Source of the DNA: Pseudolysinimonas sp051954455 | GTDB lineage: Bacteria > Actinomycetota > Actinomycetes > Actinomycetales > Microbacteriaceae | Direction of reading: 5' to 3' | NCBI RefSeq assembly: GCF_051954455.1 | Contig: NZ_JBQCHS010000023.1 | Location: forward strand, 1-64,000 | Length of the DNA: 64,000 nucleotides | Part shown: positions 34,865 through 43,216 of the stretch, piece by piece | Layout: every line of letters begins with the position of its first letter | Numbering within the stretch: the first letter of the stretch is position 1 | Notes under the pieces: generated by a model | Told to the model about the DNA's origin: nothing | The model's database searches: none | What the model saw: the letters and a program-made list of their open reading frames with translations, nothing else | Translations under genes and position numbers: made by a program

Positions 34865-35428
34865 ATGATGCGCCGCCTCGCCCTCGTGCCCGCCGCGGTC
34901 CTCGCCGCGGCCGGAGTCGGACTGGCCCTCGCGGCCTGCACGCCCCTCGGCTCGGTCGTGGGCGGATCGGGGACGCCGACCGCGTCGACCTCGGCGGCCC
35001 GCCCGACGGAGACGTCCGAGCCGGCGCAGCCCTCCGGCACCCCGGTCACGCCGGCGCGCCCGACCGTCGGCGCCGCGGGATGCACGCTCACCACCCCCGG
35101 GGCCTACCAGATCGGCGACTGCGCGCTGCTGCTCGTGCAGGGCGACGGGATCACGGTCGTCTCCGGCACGGCGGGGAGCGTCCGCATCCAGGGCAACAAG
35201 GATCAGGTGGTCGCCGACGCGGCGCCCGGGGTCCGGATCGAGGGGCAGGACAACACGCTCGTCGTCGGCGCCGACGTGGGCGGCCTGACGATCGCCGGCG
35301 ACCGCAACAGCGTCACCGCCCAGGGGCGGATCGGCAGCGGGAGCGTGACGGGCAACGACAACACCGTGAAGGGGCGCGGCGGCGTCGGCGCGATCACCGA
35401 CGGGGGCGCCCGCAACAGCATCGGCTGA
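34865..35428 (+). CDS. DUF3060-type lipoprotein
   Basis: 187 residues. The signal peptide ends in a lipobox LALAAC with the lipidated Cys25. A Thr/Ser/Pro linker spans about 34-65. The C-terminal domain has regular beta-helix-like repeats (VRIQGNKDQVV, VRIEGQDNTLVV, LTIAGDRNSVTA, GSVTGNDNTVKG) with the GN/DN turn pattern of DUF3060. It should be anchored on the outer face of the membrane. Function unknown. It begins 10 nt after the thioredoxin-domain gene but has its own -10-like box. Confidence 0.8.
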   Translation: MMRRLALVPAAVLAAAGVGLALAACTPLGSVVGGSGTPTASTSAARPTETSEPAQPSGTPVTPARPTVGAAGCTLTTPGAYQIGDCALLLVQGDGITVVSGTAGSVRIQGNKDQVVADAAPGVRIEGQDNTLVVGADVGGLTIAGDRNSVTAQGRIGSGSVTGNDNTVKGRGGVGAITDGGARNSIG

Positions 35429-35450
35429 GTGCGGCTCCGAGGCGGAGCTC

Positions 35451-36032
35451 CTAGCGCTGGGCGCCCTTCTTCGACGAGATGACGCCGGTGTCGAACCCGA
35501 GCAGGTGCAGCCCGCCGTGGAACCGGGCGTGCTCGACCTTGATGCAGCGGTCCATGACGATGGTCAGACCTTTCGACTCGCCGTACTCGGCGGCCTCCTG
35601 GTTCCAGATTCCGAGCTGCACCCACACGGTCCTCGCGCCGATCGCGAGCGCGTCGTCGACGACCTGCGGGATGTCGCTCGCCTTGCGGAACACGTCGACG
35701 ATGTCGGGCACCACCGGGAGGTCGGCGAGGCTCCTGTAGACCGGCTGCCCGAGGATCTCGTCGGCGTTGGGGTTGACGAAGTACAGGTCGTAGTCGCCCG
35801 ACTGCTGCAGGTAGGTCGAGACGAAGTAGCTCGACCGCGCGGGGTTCGGCGAGGCGCCGACGATCGCGACGCTCTTCGCCTCGCGGAGGATGCGCCGGCG
35901 CTGGATCGCGTCCGGCCCGTGCCAGGTGCGCTGCGACTTCAGCAGCTGGGCGAGCGGCGAGCTCGCCGGGATCGAGCAGGTGAGACCGTTCTGCAGGTCC
36001 ACGGTCTCCAGGTCGGGCGCGGTCGTGCTCAT
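35451..36032 (-). CDS. CoA-binding domain protein (YccU-like)
   Basis: 193 residues from ATG 36032, which lies 5 nt after the metY stop. The Rossmann CoA-binding domain shows VAIVGASPNPARSSYFVSTYL, FVNPNADEILGQPVYRSLADLP, VDVFRKA and VWVQLGIWNQEAAEYGE, with the conserved MDRCIKVEH cysteine region near the end. Proteins like this often neighbour sulfur amino-acid genes; here it is in an operon with metY. Exact function is not known. Confidence 0.85.
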   Translation of the reverse strand: MSTTAPDLETVDLQNGLTCSIPASSPLAQLLKSQRTWHGPDAIQRRRILREAKSVAIVGASPNPARSSYFVSTYLQQSGDYDLYFVNPNADEILGQPVYRSLADLPVVPDIVDVFRKASDIPQVVDDALAIGARTVWVQLGIWNQEAAEYGESKGLTIVMDRCIKVEHARFHGGLHLLGFDTGVISSKKGAQR

Positions 36033-36036
36033 GGGC

Positions 36037-37359
36037 TCAATCCTCCTGCAGCGCCGCGGTGAGCGCTCGGTCGAGGTCGTCGATGATGTCGTCCACATCC
36101 TCGATGCCGACGCTGATGCGCACGAGGCCCGGGAGCACACCCGCGTCGACCAGTTGCTGCTCGCTGAGCTGCGCGTGGGTGGTGGAGGCGGGATGGATGA
36201 CGAGCGTCTTCGCATCGCCGATGTTGGCGAGGTGGCTGGCCAGCTGCACGCTCTCGATGAAGCGCTGCCCCGCCGCCCGGCCGCCCGTCACGCCGAAGCT
36301 GAACACGGAACCCGGCCCGAGCGGCAGGTACTTCGCCGCGCGGTCGTGGTGCGGGTGGCCCGGGAGCCCCGCCCAGTTGACGAACTCGATGCGGTCGTCG
36401 GCATCCAGCCACTCGGCCACGGCGCGCGCGTTGTCGACGTGCGCCTGCATGCGGAACGGCAGCGTCTCGACGCCCTGCGCGAGCAGCCACGCGGAGTGCG
36501 GCGCGAGCGCGGGGCCGATGTCGCGCAGCTGCTCGGCGCGGAGCCGGGTGAGGAACCCGTACTCGCCGAAGTTGCCCTCCCAGCTGAGGCCCCCGTAGCT
36601 CGGGGTCGGCGCCTCGAAGAGCGGGAAGCGGTGGCTGCCCCACGGGAACCGGCCCGACTCGACGACGACGCCGCCGAGCGTCGTGCCGTGGCCGCCGAGG
36701 AATTTGGTGGCCGAGTGGACGACGATGTCGGCGCCCCACTCGATCGGCCGGTTGAGGTACGGGGTCGCCACGGTCGCGTCGATGACGAGCGGCACGCCCG
36801 CCGCGTGCGCGACCTCCGCGAGGCCCTCGATGTCGGCGATCTCGCCGGAGGGGTTCGCGACCGTCTCGGCGAAGACGAGCTTCGTGTTCTCGCGGATCGC
36901 GGCGGCGTAGTCGGCCGGGTCGGTTCCCGCCACGAACGTGGTGTCGACGCCGAAGCGGCGGAGCGTCACGTCGAGCTGCGTCACCGTGCCGCCGTAGAGC
37001 TGGGATGCCGCGACGATGTGGTCACCGGCCCCGGCGAGCGCGGCGAAGGTGATGAACTCCGCCCCGAGACCGGAGGCGGTGGCGACGGCGCCGAGCCCGC
37101 CCTCGAGCGACGCGACGCGCTCCTCGAAGCTCGCCACGGTCGGGTTCGCGAGGCGGGAGTAGATGTTGCCGTACTTCTGCAGCGCGAAGCGGGCGGCGGC
37201 ATCCGCGGTGTCGTCGAAGACGAACGCGCTCGACTGGTAGATCGGCAGCGCGCGCGCGCCGGAGACGGCATCCGGGATGTTGCCGGCGTGGATCGCGCGG
37301 GTGCGGAAGCCGTACCGCCGATCGGACTGCGGACGGTCGGAGCGGGCGGAATCGGCCAT
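36037..37359 (-). CDS. metY: O-acetylhomoserine aminocarboxypropyltransferase (O-acetylhomoserine sulfhydrylase)
   Basis: 440-residue PLP enzyme of the Cys/Met metabolism family. It makes homocysteine from O-acetylhomoserine and sulfide. The N-terminus FRTRAIHAGNIPD, the YSRLANPTVASFEERVA substrate/cofactor segment and the Schiff-base lysine in HSATKFLGGHGT are all present, and length fits MetY (about 430-440) rather than the shorter MetB/MetZ. ATG 37359 is preceded at 6 nt by TAGCCT, so expression is probably leaderless. A large inverted repeat lies 92 nt upstream of the start (37451-37551). Confidence 0.92.
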   Translation of the reverse strand: MADSARSDRPQSDRRYGFRTRAIHAGNIPDAVSGARALPIYQSSAFVFDDTADAAARFALQKYGNIYSRLANPTVASFEERVASLEGGLGAVATASGLGAEFITFAALAGAGDHIVAASQLYGGTVTQLDVTLRRFGVDTTFVAGTDPADYAAAIRENTKLVFAETVANPSGEIADIEGLAEVAHAAGVPLVIDATVATPYLNRPIEWGADIVVHSATKFLGGHGTTLGGVVVESGRFPWGSHRFPLFEAPTPSYGGLSWEGNFGEYGFLTRLRAEQLRDIGPALAPHSAWLLAQGVETLPFRMQAHVDNARAVAEWLDADDRIEFVNWAGLPGHPHHDRAAKYLPLGPGSVFSFGVTGGRAAGQRFIESVQLASHLANIGDAKTLVIHPASTTHAQLSEQQLVDAGVLPGLVRISVGIEDVDDIIDDLDRALTAALQED

Positions 37360-37365
37360 CCCTCG

Positions 37366-37371
37366 AGGCTA
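37366..37371 (-). promoter_or_regulatory. metY: TAGCCT box, leaderless-type start of metY
   Basis: TAGCCT on the minus strand, 6 nt (CGAGGG) before ATG 37359. This leaves no room for a leader or riboswitch. Confidence 0.5.
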
Positions 37372-37450
37372 TCCGCGCCCGCCCCCGCGGATGGAGCCCG
37401 TCGAAATCGGCGGTAACACGCCTTCACCCGTCCCGGATCCGTCGGGGCGG

Positions 37451-37551
37451 CTGTGACAAATGACGGAGATCACCGCGTGCGGTCATGGGCGAAGACCGGA
37501 TCCACGCGAATTCGGTCCGCCCGAGTCCTTCGGCTCCGTCATTCGTCACAG
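37451..37551. repeat. Long-range 18-bp inverted repeat between pmt and metY
   Basis: CTGTGACAAATGACGGAG at 37451-37468 and CTCCGTCATTCGTCACAG at 37534-37551 pair at 17 of 18 positions, with a 65-nt internal segment that contains a further GACCG/CGGTC pairing. It lies 45 nt past the pmt stop and upstream of metY. It could be a compound terminator, a structured RNA or a remnant of a small mobile element. Confidence 0.6.
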
Positions 37552-37595
37552 GCGGGAGGGGGAGCGAGCGGGGACGGGGTCGGGCGGAGGGGTGC

Positions 37596-39167
37596 CTAGA
37601 TCCAGCTCGGGAACCAGAAGTGCAGCTGCAGATACCAGCGGGGGATCGTCATCCCCGTCCACATCGGGAAGAAGAAGATGCTGAGCAGCACGCACAGCCC
37701 GAGGAAGACGCCGACCAGCCGCAGACCCTGCACCCGCCGCCACTCGGGCGAGCCGCGCGTGCCGATCAGCAGCCGGATCACCGCGACGAGGCAGAGCAGC
37801 AGGTAGGGCTCGAAGGCGATCGAGTAGAACTGGAACACCGTCCGCTGCAGGTACAGCATCCACGGCAGGTAGCCCGCGGCGAGGCCGGTCAGCACCAGCA
37901 CCTCGCGCCAGACGCTCCGTCGGCGCACGAGCCGTACGATCACGATGACCAGCAGGGCGATGGCGGCGGCGGTCGCGGCCCACCAGATGAGCGGGTTCGC
38001 CAGCTCGAGGATCTCGCCGGCGGTGCCGTCCCCGTAGTCCTTGAACCACATCGAGGTCGGCCGCACGAGGAAGAGCCAGGTGAGCGGGTTCGCCTGGTAC
38101 GCGTGCGGCGTGCGCTCGTTGATGTCGTAGTCCCAGATCTCCGTCTGGTAGTGCCACCAGTTCTGGAGCGTGACGGGCACGCCGGCGAGAAGACCGGTCC
38201 AGCGCTGGCCGCCGGCCTGGATCCACTGCCGGTCGTAGCCGCCGGAGGTCGCGAACCATCCCGTCCAGGTCGCGAGGTAGGTCGCCGCGCCGAGCGGCAC
38301 CATGAGCAGGAACGTCGCCCACGACTGCTGCAGGAACGCGCTGCTGCCCCAGAAGCCGATGCCGGCGCGCCGACGCAGCGTCAGCTCCGAGACGACGACG
38401 TAGACCCCGAAGACGGCGAGGAAGTACGCCCCGCTCCACTTGGTGCCCGACATGAGACCGAAGGAGACCGCGGCGAGCAGCAGGAACGGCCGCCACCAGA
38501 GGATCGGGCCCCAGTCGGTCGTGCGCCCCGCGCGTTCGCGGCGGGCGACCCACGCGTCGAGCCGCGGCAGGGTCCAGCGCCGGTCGAGGAGCACGAGGAT
38601 CACTCCGGCGAGCCCCCAGAACGCGACGATCCCGTCGAGGAGCGCGACGCGGCTCATGACGATCGCGTTGCCGTCGATCGCCATCAGGCCGCCCGCGATG
38701 ACGGTGAGCAGCGTCGAGCGGAAGAGCAGGTGCGCGAGGACCATGACGAGCGCGACGAGCGCGATCCCGACGAGAGCGACCGTGATCCGCCAGCCCCAGC
38801 TGCTCGCGCCGCCGAACAGCATCATCCCGGCGCCGATCATCCACTTGCCGAGCGGCGGGTGCGCGACGAACTCCGGGCTCGAGGTGAAGCCGCTCAGGTC
38901 GCCGTTCTGGAACGCGGGGTTCGGGTCGGCGCCCCACGTGCCCTCGTAGCCGAGGTGCCAGATCGTCCACGCGTCCTTGACGTAGTAGGTCTCGTCGAAG
39001 ACGAGTTCGTGCGGGTGGCTCAGCCCCCAGAGGCGGGCGACCGCGGCGACGATCAGCACGACGAGCGGTCCGCCCCACACCCAGAGCCGCCGGACGGCGG
39101 GGCGGGCGGACACGTCCTGCCACCAGTCGTCCAGCCGCGACCCGGTCGGCTCGACGAGGACGGTCAC
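37596..39167 (-). CDS. pmt: Dolichyl/polyprenyl-phosphate-mannose:protein mannosyltransferase (GT39)
   Basis: About 523 residues with some 10-12 membrane segments. It transfers mannose from polyprenyl-phosphate-mannose to Ser/Thr of secreted proteins. The catalytic Asp-Glu pair is seen in VFDETYYVKDAW near residue 58, followed by HPPLGKWMIGAGM. The C-terminal four-helix region matches PMT_4TMC. GTG 39167 is preferred over GTG 39173 because TAGAGT lies exactly 7 nt before it. The -10 box overlaps that of the divergent rsmI gene. The Ser/Thr/Pro linkers of secreted proteins in this window are plausible targets. Confidence 0.9.
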   Translation of the reverse strand: MTVLVEPTGSRLDDWWQDVSARPAVRRLWVWGGPLVVLIVAAVARLWGLSHPHELVFDETYYVKDAWTIWHLGYEGTWGADPNPAFQNGDLSGFTSSPEFVAHPPLGKWMIGAGMMLFGGASSWGWRITVALVGIALVALVMVLAHLLFRSTLLTVIAGGLMAIDGNAIVMSRVALLDGIVAFWGLAGVILVLLDRRWTLPRLDAWVARRERAGRTTDWGPILWWRPFLLLAAVSFGLMSGTKWSGAYFLAVFGVYVVVSELTLRRRAGIGFWGSSAFLQQSWATFLLMVPLGAATYLATWTGWFATSGGYDRQWIQAGGQRWTGLLAGVPVTLQNWWHYQTEIWDYDINERTPHAYQANPLTWLFLVRPTSMWFKDYGDGTAGEILELANPLIWWAATAAAIALLVIVIVRLVRRRSVWREVLVLTGLAAGYLPWMLYLQRTVFQFYSIAFEPYLLLCLVAVIRLLIGTRGSPEWRRVQGLRLVGVFLGLCVLLSIFFFPMWTGMTIPRWYLQLHFWFPSWI

Positions 39168-39174
39168 GGGCACG

Positions 39175-39184
39175 ACTCTAGAAG
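39175..39184. promoter_or_regulatory. Overlapping divergent -10 boxes of pmt and rsmI
   Basis: Minus-strand TAGAGT (39180-39175) lies 7 nt before pmt GTG 39167. Plus-strand TAGAAG (39179-39184) lies 9 nt before rsmI GTG 39194. The two boxes share the palindrome TCTAGA, so RNA polymerase can open only one at a time. Confidence 0.5.
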
Positions 39185-39193
39185 AATGAGGAT

Positions 39194-40009
39194 GTGATCA
39201 TCCTCGGCGCGACGCCCATCGGCAACCTCGGGGACGCCTCCCGCCGGCTCGTCGACGCGCTGTCCGCGGCGACGGTCGTGGCCGCCGAGGACACCCGCAC
39301 CGCGATCCAGCTCATGCGCGCCCTCGGCGTGGAGAACCGCCCGCGCCTCGTCGCCCTGCACGAGCACAACGAGACGGAGCGCGCAGCGGAGCTCGCGGAG
39401 CAGGCGCGCGAGGAGGACGTGCTCGTGCTCACGGACGCGGGCATGCCGACCGTGAGCGACCCGGGATACCGGCTCGTGGAGGCGGCGGTCGCGGCCGGCG
39501 TCCGCGTCACGGTGCTGCCCGGCCCGAGCGCCGTTCTCGCGGCGCTTGCCGTCTCGGGCCTGCCGACCGACCGCTTCGCCTTCGAGGGATTCCTGCCGCG
39601 GACGGGTCGCCGTGCCCACCTCGCGGCCCTCGCCGCAGAGCGCCGCACGCTCGTCTTCTTCGAGTCGCCGCACCGGATCGCGGCGGCGCTCGCCGACCTG
39701 GCCGCGACGTTCGGCGCCGACCGGCGCGCCGTGGTCTGCCGGGAGCTCACCAAGCTCCACGAGGAGGTGCGGCGGGGGACCGCCGCGGAGCTCGCCGCGT
39801 GGGCTGCCGACGGGGTGAAAGGCGAGATCGTGCTCGTCGTCGCCGGAGCGCCCGAACGCGCCGCGGACCCGGAGGCCGCGCTCGCCGAGGTCCTGGCGCT
39901 CGTCGCCGCGGGCGCGCGGCTCAAGGACGCGAGCGCCGAGGTCGCGGCGGCGACCGGGCTCGGTCGCCGCGAGCTCTACGAGGCCGCGCTGGCCTCCCGC
40001 GGGCGCTGA
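39194..40009 (+). CDS. rsmI: 16S rRNA (cytidine1402-2'-O)-methyltransferase
   Basis: 271-residue SAM-dependent methyltransferase of the tetrapyrrole-methylase fold. GATPIGNLGDASRRLV at the N-terminus, AAEDTRTAIQLM, LTDAGMPTVSDPGYRLV and LPGPSAVLAALAVSGLPTDRFAFEGFLP are hallmark RsmI motifs. It 2'-O-methylates C1402 in the decoding centre with RsmH. It starts at GTG 39194, divergent from pmt, a pairing common in actinobacteria. Confidence 0.95.
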   Translation: MIILGATPIGNLGDASRRLVDALSAATVVAAEDTRTAIQLMRALGVENRPRLVALHEHNETERAAELAEQAREEDVLVLTDAGMPTVSDPGYRLVEAAVAAGVRVTVLPGPSAVLAALAVSGLPTDRFAFEGFLPRTGRRAHLAALAAERRTLVFFESPHRIAAALADLAATFGADRRAVVCRELTKLHEEVRRGTAAELAAWAADGVKGEIVLVVAGAPERAADPEAALAEVLALVAAGARLKDASAEVAAATGLGRRELYEAALASRGR

Positions 40010-40048
40010 CGCGCGTCGTCCCGGCCCGGGACCGAGGTAGACAGATCG

Positions 40049-40072
40049 GTTGACCCCCTTGCTGGGGGCAAC
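40049..40072 (+). promoter_or_regulatory. GTTG-CCCCC/GGGGG-CAAC inverted repeat upstream of the S53 protease
   Basis: GTTG, one extra A, CCCCC, a 5-nt loop (TTGCT), GGGGG and CAAC form a hairpin with one bulge, 40 nt after the rsmI stop. TTGCTG (40059-40064) and TACGTT (40083-40088) could be a promoter with 18-nt spacing, placing the repeat over its -35. It may be an operator or the rsmI terminator. Confidence 0.4.
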
Positions 40073-40139
40073 ACGCGTCGCTTACGTTCTGCTTCACGGT
40101 GCTTCCGCACCGGAATCACCTTCATCGGGGAAGCGAGGG

Positions 40140-42122
40140 ATGCACGTGCGTGCATGGACGAGGAAGGCGGTCGCGCTGGTCGCGGCCGTTGCGGCGACGA
40201 CCGGTCTCGGCGTCGTCGGGGCGGGGACGGCATCGGCCGCCGACCGCCAGACGTTCGCCGGATCGGTGCCCGGGTGGGCGACCGCGGCCAACGACCAGGG
40301 GGCGGCCGCCGCGGACGACACGGAGGAGGCGGAGATCTACCTGCCGCTGCGCGATCCGAAGGGGGCCGAGCAGCTGGCGACCCTCGTCGGCACGCCCGGC
40401 GTGGCGAACTTCCGCCACGGGGTCAGCCCGCAGCAGTGGATCGCGCGGTTCTCGCCGACCCAGGCGGACTTCGACGCGGTCCTGAAGTTCCTCACCGACA
40501 ACCACCTCACCATCACGGCCTACCCGCAGTCGCGGCTCTTCGTGACCTTCCGCGGCACGGCGGACCAGCTCGGGTCCGTGTTCGGAACGAGCATCCACTC
40601 CTACTCCTTCGCCGGGCAGCGCCTGCTCGCCCCCTCGTCGGCGCCGTCGGTGCCGGCGACCCTCGCGGGCAAGATCAGCGCGATCGGCCTGGACCAGGCG
40701 AAACTGCTGACCCGGCCGGACAGCGTGCCGGCAGATCCGGACGCCGTCCCCGGCGGGTCCGCCGTCAAGCGGTTCGCCGCGCCGGCGCCGGTCGTCGACG
40801 CCCCGTGCTCGAACTACGCCGGCGAGCACACGGCGACGGTGCCGACCGCGTACGGCACGACGGTGTTCCCGACCAACCTCTGCGGCTACAAGCCGTCGCA
40901 GGTGCGGAGCGCCTACGGGGTGCAGTCTCTGGTGTCGAAGGGCATCAACGGCTCGGGCCAGACGGTCGCGATCATCGACGCCTACGCCTCGCCGACCATC
41001 GAGCAGGACGTGAACACCTGGGCCGCGGCCGCGGGGGAGCCGGGTCTCGCCCCGGGGCAGTACTCGCAGATCGTCCCGACGCCCGCGCAGTTCCTCGACA
41101 AGGACCTCTGCCAGCAGCCGAGCGGATGGCAGACCGAGCAGACCCTCGACGTGCAGGCCGTGCACGGTGTCGCGCCGGCCGCGAAGATCCTCTACGTCGG
41201 CGGGTACAACTGCGGCGGGGGCCTCGACGTCGCGATGTCGAAGATCCTCGACGGCAAGCTCGCGAACATCGTGAGCAACAGCTACGGCAACGGCACCGAG
41301 GCCCTGCCGGCCGACGTCCTGGCGGGTCAGAACAACCTGTACCTGCAGGCGGCGGCCGAGGGCATCGGGCTCTACTTCTCGAGCGGTGACGACGGCGACG
41401 ACGCGGCCCTCAACAACGGCGTCGCGCAGCCCTCGTGGCCCTCGTCGAGCGCCTGGGTGACGGCGGTCGGCGGCACGTCGATGTTCATCGACCAGGCCGG
41501 CCGGATCACGCAGGAGACCGGGTGGGGTTCGGCCCGCGACCAGATCGTGAAGGCGTCCGACGGCTCGCTCCAGTACACCGACCCGCTGCCGGGTCCGTTC
41601 TGGGCCGGCGCCGGCGGCGGGGTCAGCACCGTCACGCCGCAGCCGGCGTATCAGCGCGGGATCGTCCCCTCGTCGCTCGCGAAGGGAAAGCGCGTGGTGC
41701 CCGACGTGGCGGCGCTCGCCGACCCGTACACCGGGTACCAGATCGGCTACCGCCCGATCGTCGACGACGACACCCTGGCCACGGGCGACTACACCAACGC
41801 GACCTACGGCGGCACCTCGCTCGCCTCGCCGCTCCTCGCGGCGCAGGTCGCCCTGGTGCAGCAGCAGACGCGCTCGGTGATCGGGTTCGCGAACCCGACG
41901 CTGTACGCGATCGACCGCATCCTGCCGTGGTCCTACCGCGACATCGTCCCGCCGTCGAGCCCCGTGGCGGTCGCCGCCACGAGCCCGAGCACGGGCAAGT
42001 CGTTCCTGGTGACGTTCGACCAGGACACCTCGCTCCAGACGGCCCGCCGCTACGACGACGTGACCGGTATCGGCGAGGTCTCCTTCACCCTGCTGAATCT
42101 GCTCGCGCAGGGTCGGCACTGA
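40140..42122 (+). CDS. Secreted S53-family serine carboxyl peptidase (sedolisin/kumamolisin-like)
   Basis: 660 residues. A signal peptide (about 1-37, ending GTASA) precedes a pro-domain (about 60-200, FRHGVSPQQWIARFSPTQ) and the subtilisin-fold catalytic domain. Candidate catalytic residues are Glu333 and Asp337 (TEQTLDVQ), Asp417 (SSGDDG) for the oxyanion hole and Ser560 (YGGTSLASP). The family works at acidic pH and removes its own pro-domain. ATG 40140 is chosen because it starts the signal peptide and follows GGGGA at about 8 nt. The gene stands alone between rsmI and a REP-like palindrome. Confidence 0.9.
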   Translation: MHVRAWTRKAVALVAAVAATTGLGVVGAGTASAADRQTFAGSVPGWATAANDQGAAAADDTEEAEIYLPLRDPKGAEQLATLVGTPGVANFRHGVSPQQWIARFSPTQADFDAVLKFLTDNHLTITAYPQSRLFVTFRGTADQLGSVFGTSIHSYSFAGQRLLAPSSAPSVPATLAGKISAIGLDQAKLLTRPDSVPADPDAVPGGSAVKRFAAPAPVVDAPCSNYAGEHTATVPTAYGTTVFPTNLCGYKPSQVRSAYGVQSLVSKGINGSGQTVAIIDAYASPTIEQDVNTWAAAAGEPGLAPGQYSQIVPTPAQFLDKDLCQQPSGWQTEQTLDVQAVHGVAPAAKILYVGGYNCGGGLDVAMSKILDGKLANIVSNSYGNGTEALPADVLAGQNNLYLQAAAEGIGLYFSSGDDGDDAALNNGVAQPSWPSSSAWVTAVGGTSMFIDQAGRITQETGWGSARDQIVKASDGSLQYTDPLPGPFWAGAGGGVSTVTPQPAYQRGIVPSSLAKGKRVVPDVAALADPYTGYQIGYRPIVDDDTLATGDYTNATYGGTSLASPLLAAQVALVQQQTRSVIGFANPTLYAIDRILPWSYRDIVPPSSPVAVAATSPSTGKSFLVTFDQDTSLQTARRYDDVTGIGEVSFTLLNLLAQGRH

Positions 42123-42130
42123 CCTGACGC

Positions 42131-42211
42131 GGGTCGAGTAGCCGCGGAGCGGCGTATCGAGACCTCTCCTCAGAGAGACGGTCTCGATACGCGCGTCGCG
42201 CTACTCGACCC
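42131..42211. repeat. REP-like palindromic element, 81 bp
   Basis: Left arm GGGTCGAGTAGCCGCGGAGC continues to GGCGTATCGAGAC; the right arm at 42181-42211 (GTCTCGATACGC ... CTACTCGACCC) is its near-perfect complement. The loop has a small CTCT/AGAG pairing of its own. A T-run follows the right arm (42220-42224), so it may also end protease transcription. A related half-copy is inside the ABC-F gene at 52181-52217. Confidence 0.75.
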
Positions 42212-42270
42212 GCTCTGGGTTTTTCCCGGCTGTCCTGTATGCCGCCGCGCGGAGGGCGTAGACCGGATAC

Positions 42271-43191
42271 GTGATGAACGCGGTCCGCATCCCCCGGTTC
42301 GGTGACAGCAGCGTCCTGGAGCTCGTCCAGGTCCCGGAGCGCGATCCGGGTCCCGGCGAGGTCATGGTCGCCGTACGGTTCGCGGGGATCAATCCCGGCG
42401 AGATCCCCATCCGCGAGGGACGGTTCGGCGGCGAGCCGCCGTTCGGCCAGGGCAGCGATTTCGCGGGAGACGTGGTCGGCGTCGGCGCGGGTGTCACGGC
42501 GTGGCACGTGGGTGACGAGGTCATCGGGATGTCGGATGAGCGCAGCGCGCAGGCCGACTACGTCACGATCGCGGCCGATCGCCTGGTCGCCAAGCCCGAT
42601 GCGCTGCACTGGGACGTGGCGGGCTCCCTCTACGTGGTCGGCACCACCGCCGTCGCCGCGGTCGACGCGGTGGCGCCGAGGACCGGCGAGACGGTCGTGG
42701 TGGCGGGCGCCGCCGGCGGCGTCGGCGTGCTCGCGGCGCAGCTCGCGGCCCGTGCCGGCGCGCGCGTGATCGGCACCGCCTCCGAGGCGAACCACGCGGC
42801 TCTCCGAGATCTCGGCATCGAGCCGGTCGCCTATGGCGACGGCGTCGCCGATCGCATCCGTGAGCTCGCCCCGGGCGGTGTGGATGCCTTCATCGACACC
42901 TACGGCTCCGGCAATGTCGACCTCGCGTTCGACCTGGGCGTCGACGCCGCGCGGATCGAGACGATCATCGACTTCGCCGCCGGTTCGCGCGGCGTGAAGA
43001 CCATCGGGATGTCGGCGGTCGCCGACCCCGCGGCCGCGGTCGCGCTCGTGGCCGACCTGCTCACGCGCGGCGGGGTGACGCTCCCGATCAAGGCGCGCTA
43101 CCCGATCGACGCGGTCGCGACGGCGTACGACGCCCTTGCCGAGCGCCAGGGGCTCGGCAAGATCGTGCTGCAGGTCGGATCGGGCGCCTGA
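42271..43191 (+). CDS. NADP-dependent quinone-oxidoreductase-like enzyme (MDR superfamily)
   Basis: 306 residues, zinc-free medium-chain reductase. The N-terminal GroES-like domain has RIPRFGDSSVLELVQVPERDPGPGEV. The Rossmann domain has VVVAGAAGGVGVLAAQLAARAGARVIGTA near residue 145. The C-terminus KIVLQVG is typical. No structural-zinc cysteines are present. Start is GTG 42271 or the adjacent ATG 42274; TAGACC lies 6 nt before the GTG. Substrate unknown, probably an enone or quinone. Confidence 0.88.
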   Translation: MMNAVRIPRFGDSSVLELVQVPERDPGPGEVMVAVRFAGINPGEIPIREGRFGGEPPFGQGSDFAGDVVGVGAGVTAWHVGDEVIGMSDERSAQADYVTIAADRLVAKPDALHWDVAGSLYVVGTTAVAAVDAVAPRTGETVVVAGAAGGVGVLAAQLAARAGARVIGTASEANHAALRDLGIEPVAYGDGVADRIRELAPGGVDAFIDTYGSGNVDLAFDLGVDAARIETIIDFAAGSRGVKTIGMSAVADPAAAVALVADLLTRGGVTLPIKARYPIDAVATAYDALAERQGLGKIVLQVGSGA

Positions 43192-43203
43192 CCGTCGCCG
43201 CTG

Positions 43204-43209
43204 TAGCGT
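43204..43209 (+). promoter_or_regulatory. TAGCGT box, leaderless-type start
   Basis: TAGCGT, then 7 nt, then GTG 43217 of the CrtI-like oxidoreductase gene. Confidence 0.5.
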
Positions 43210-43216
43210 CGGTCCC

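Noticed and set aside
37360..37595. A SAM or other riboswitch upstream of metY
   Set aside because: The -10 box lies 6 nt before the metY start, leaving no leader; the inverted repeat is upstream of the promoter.
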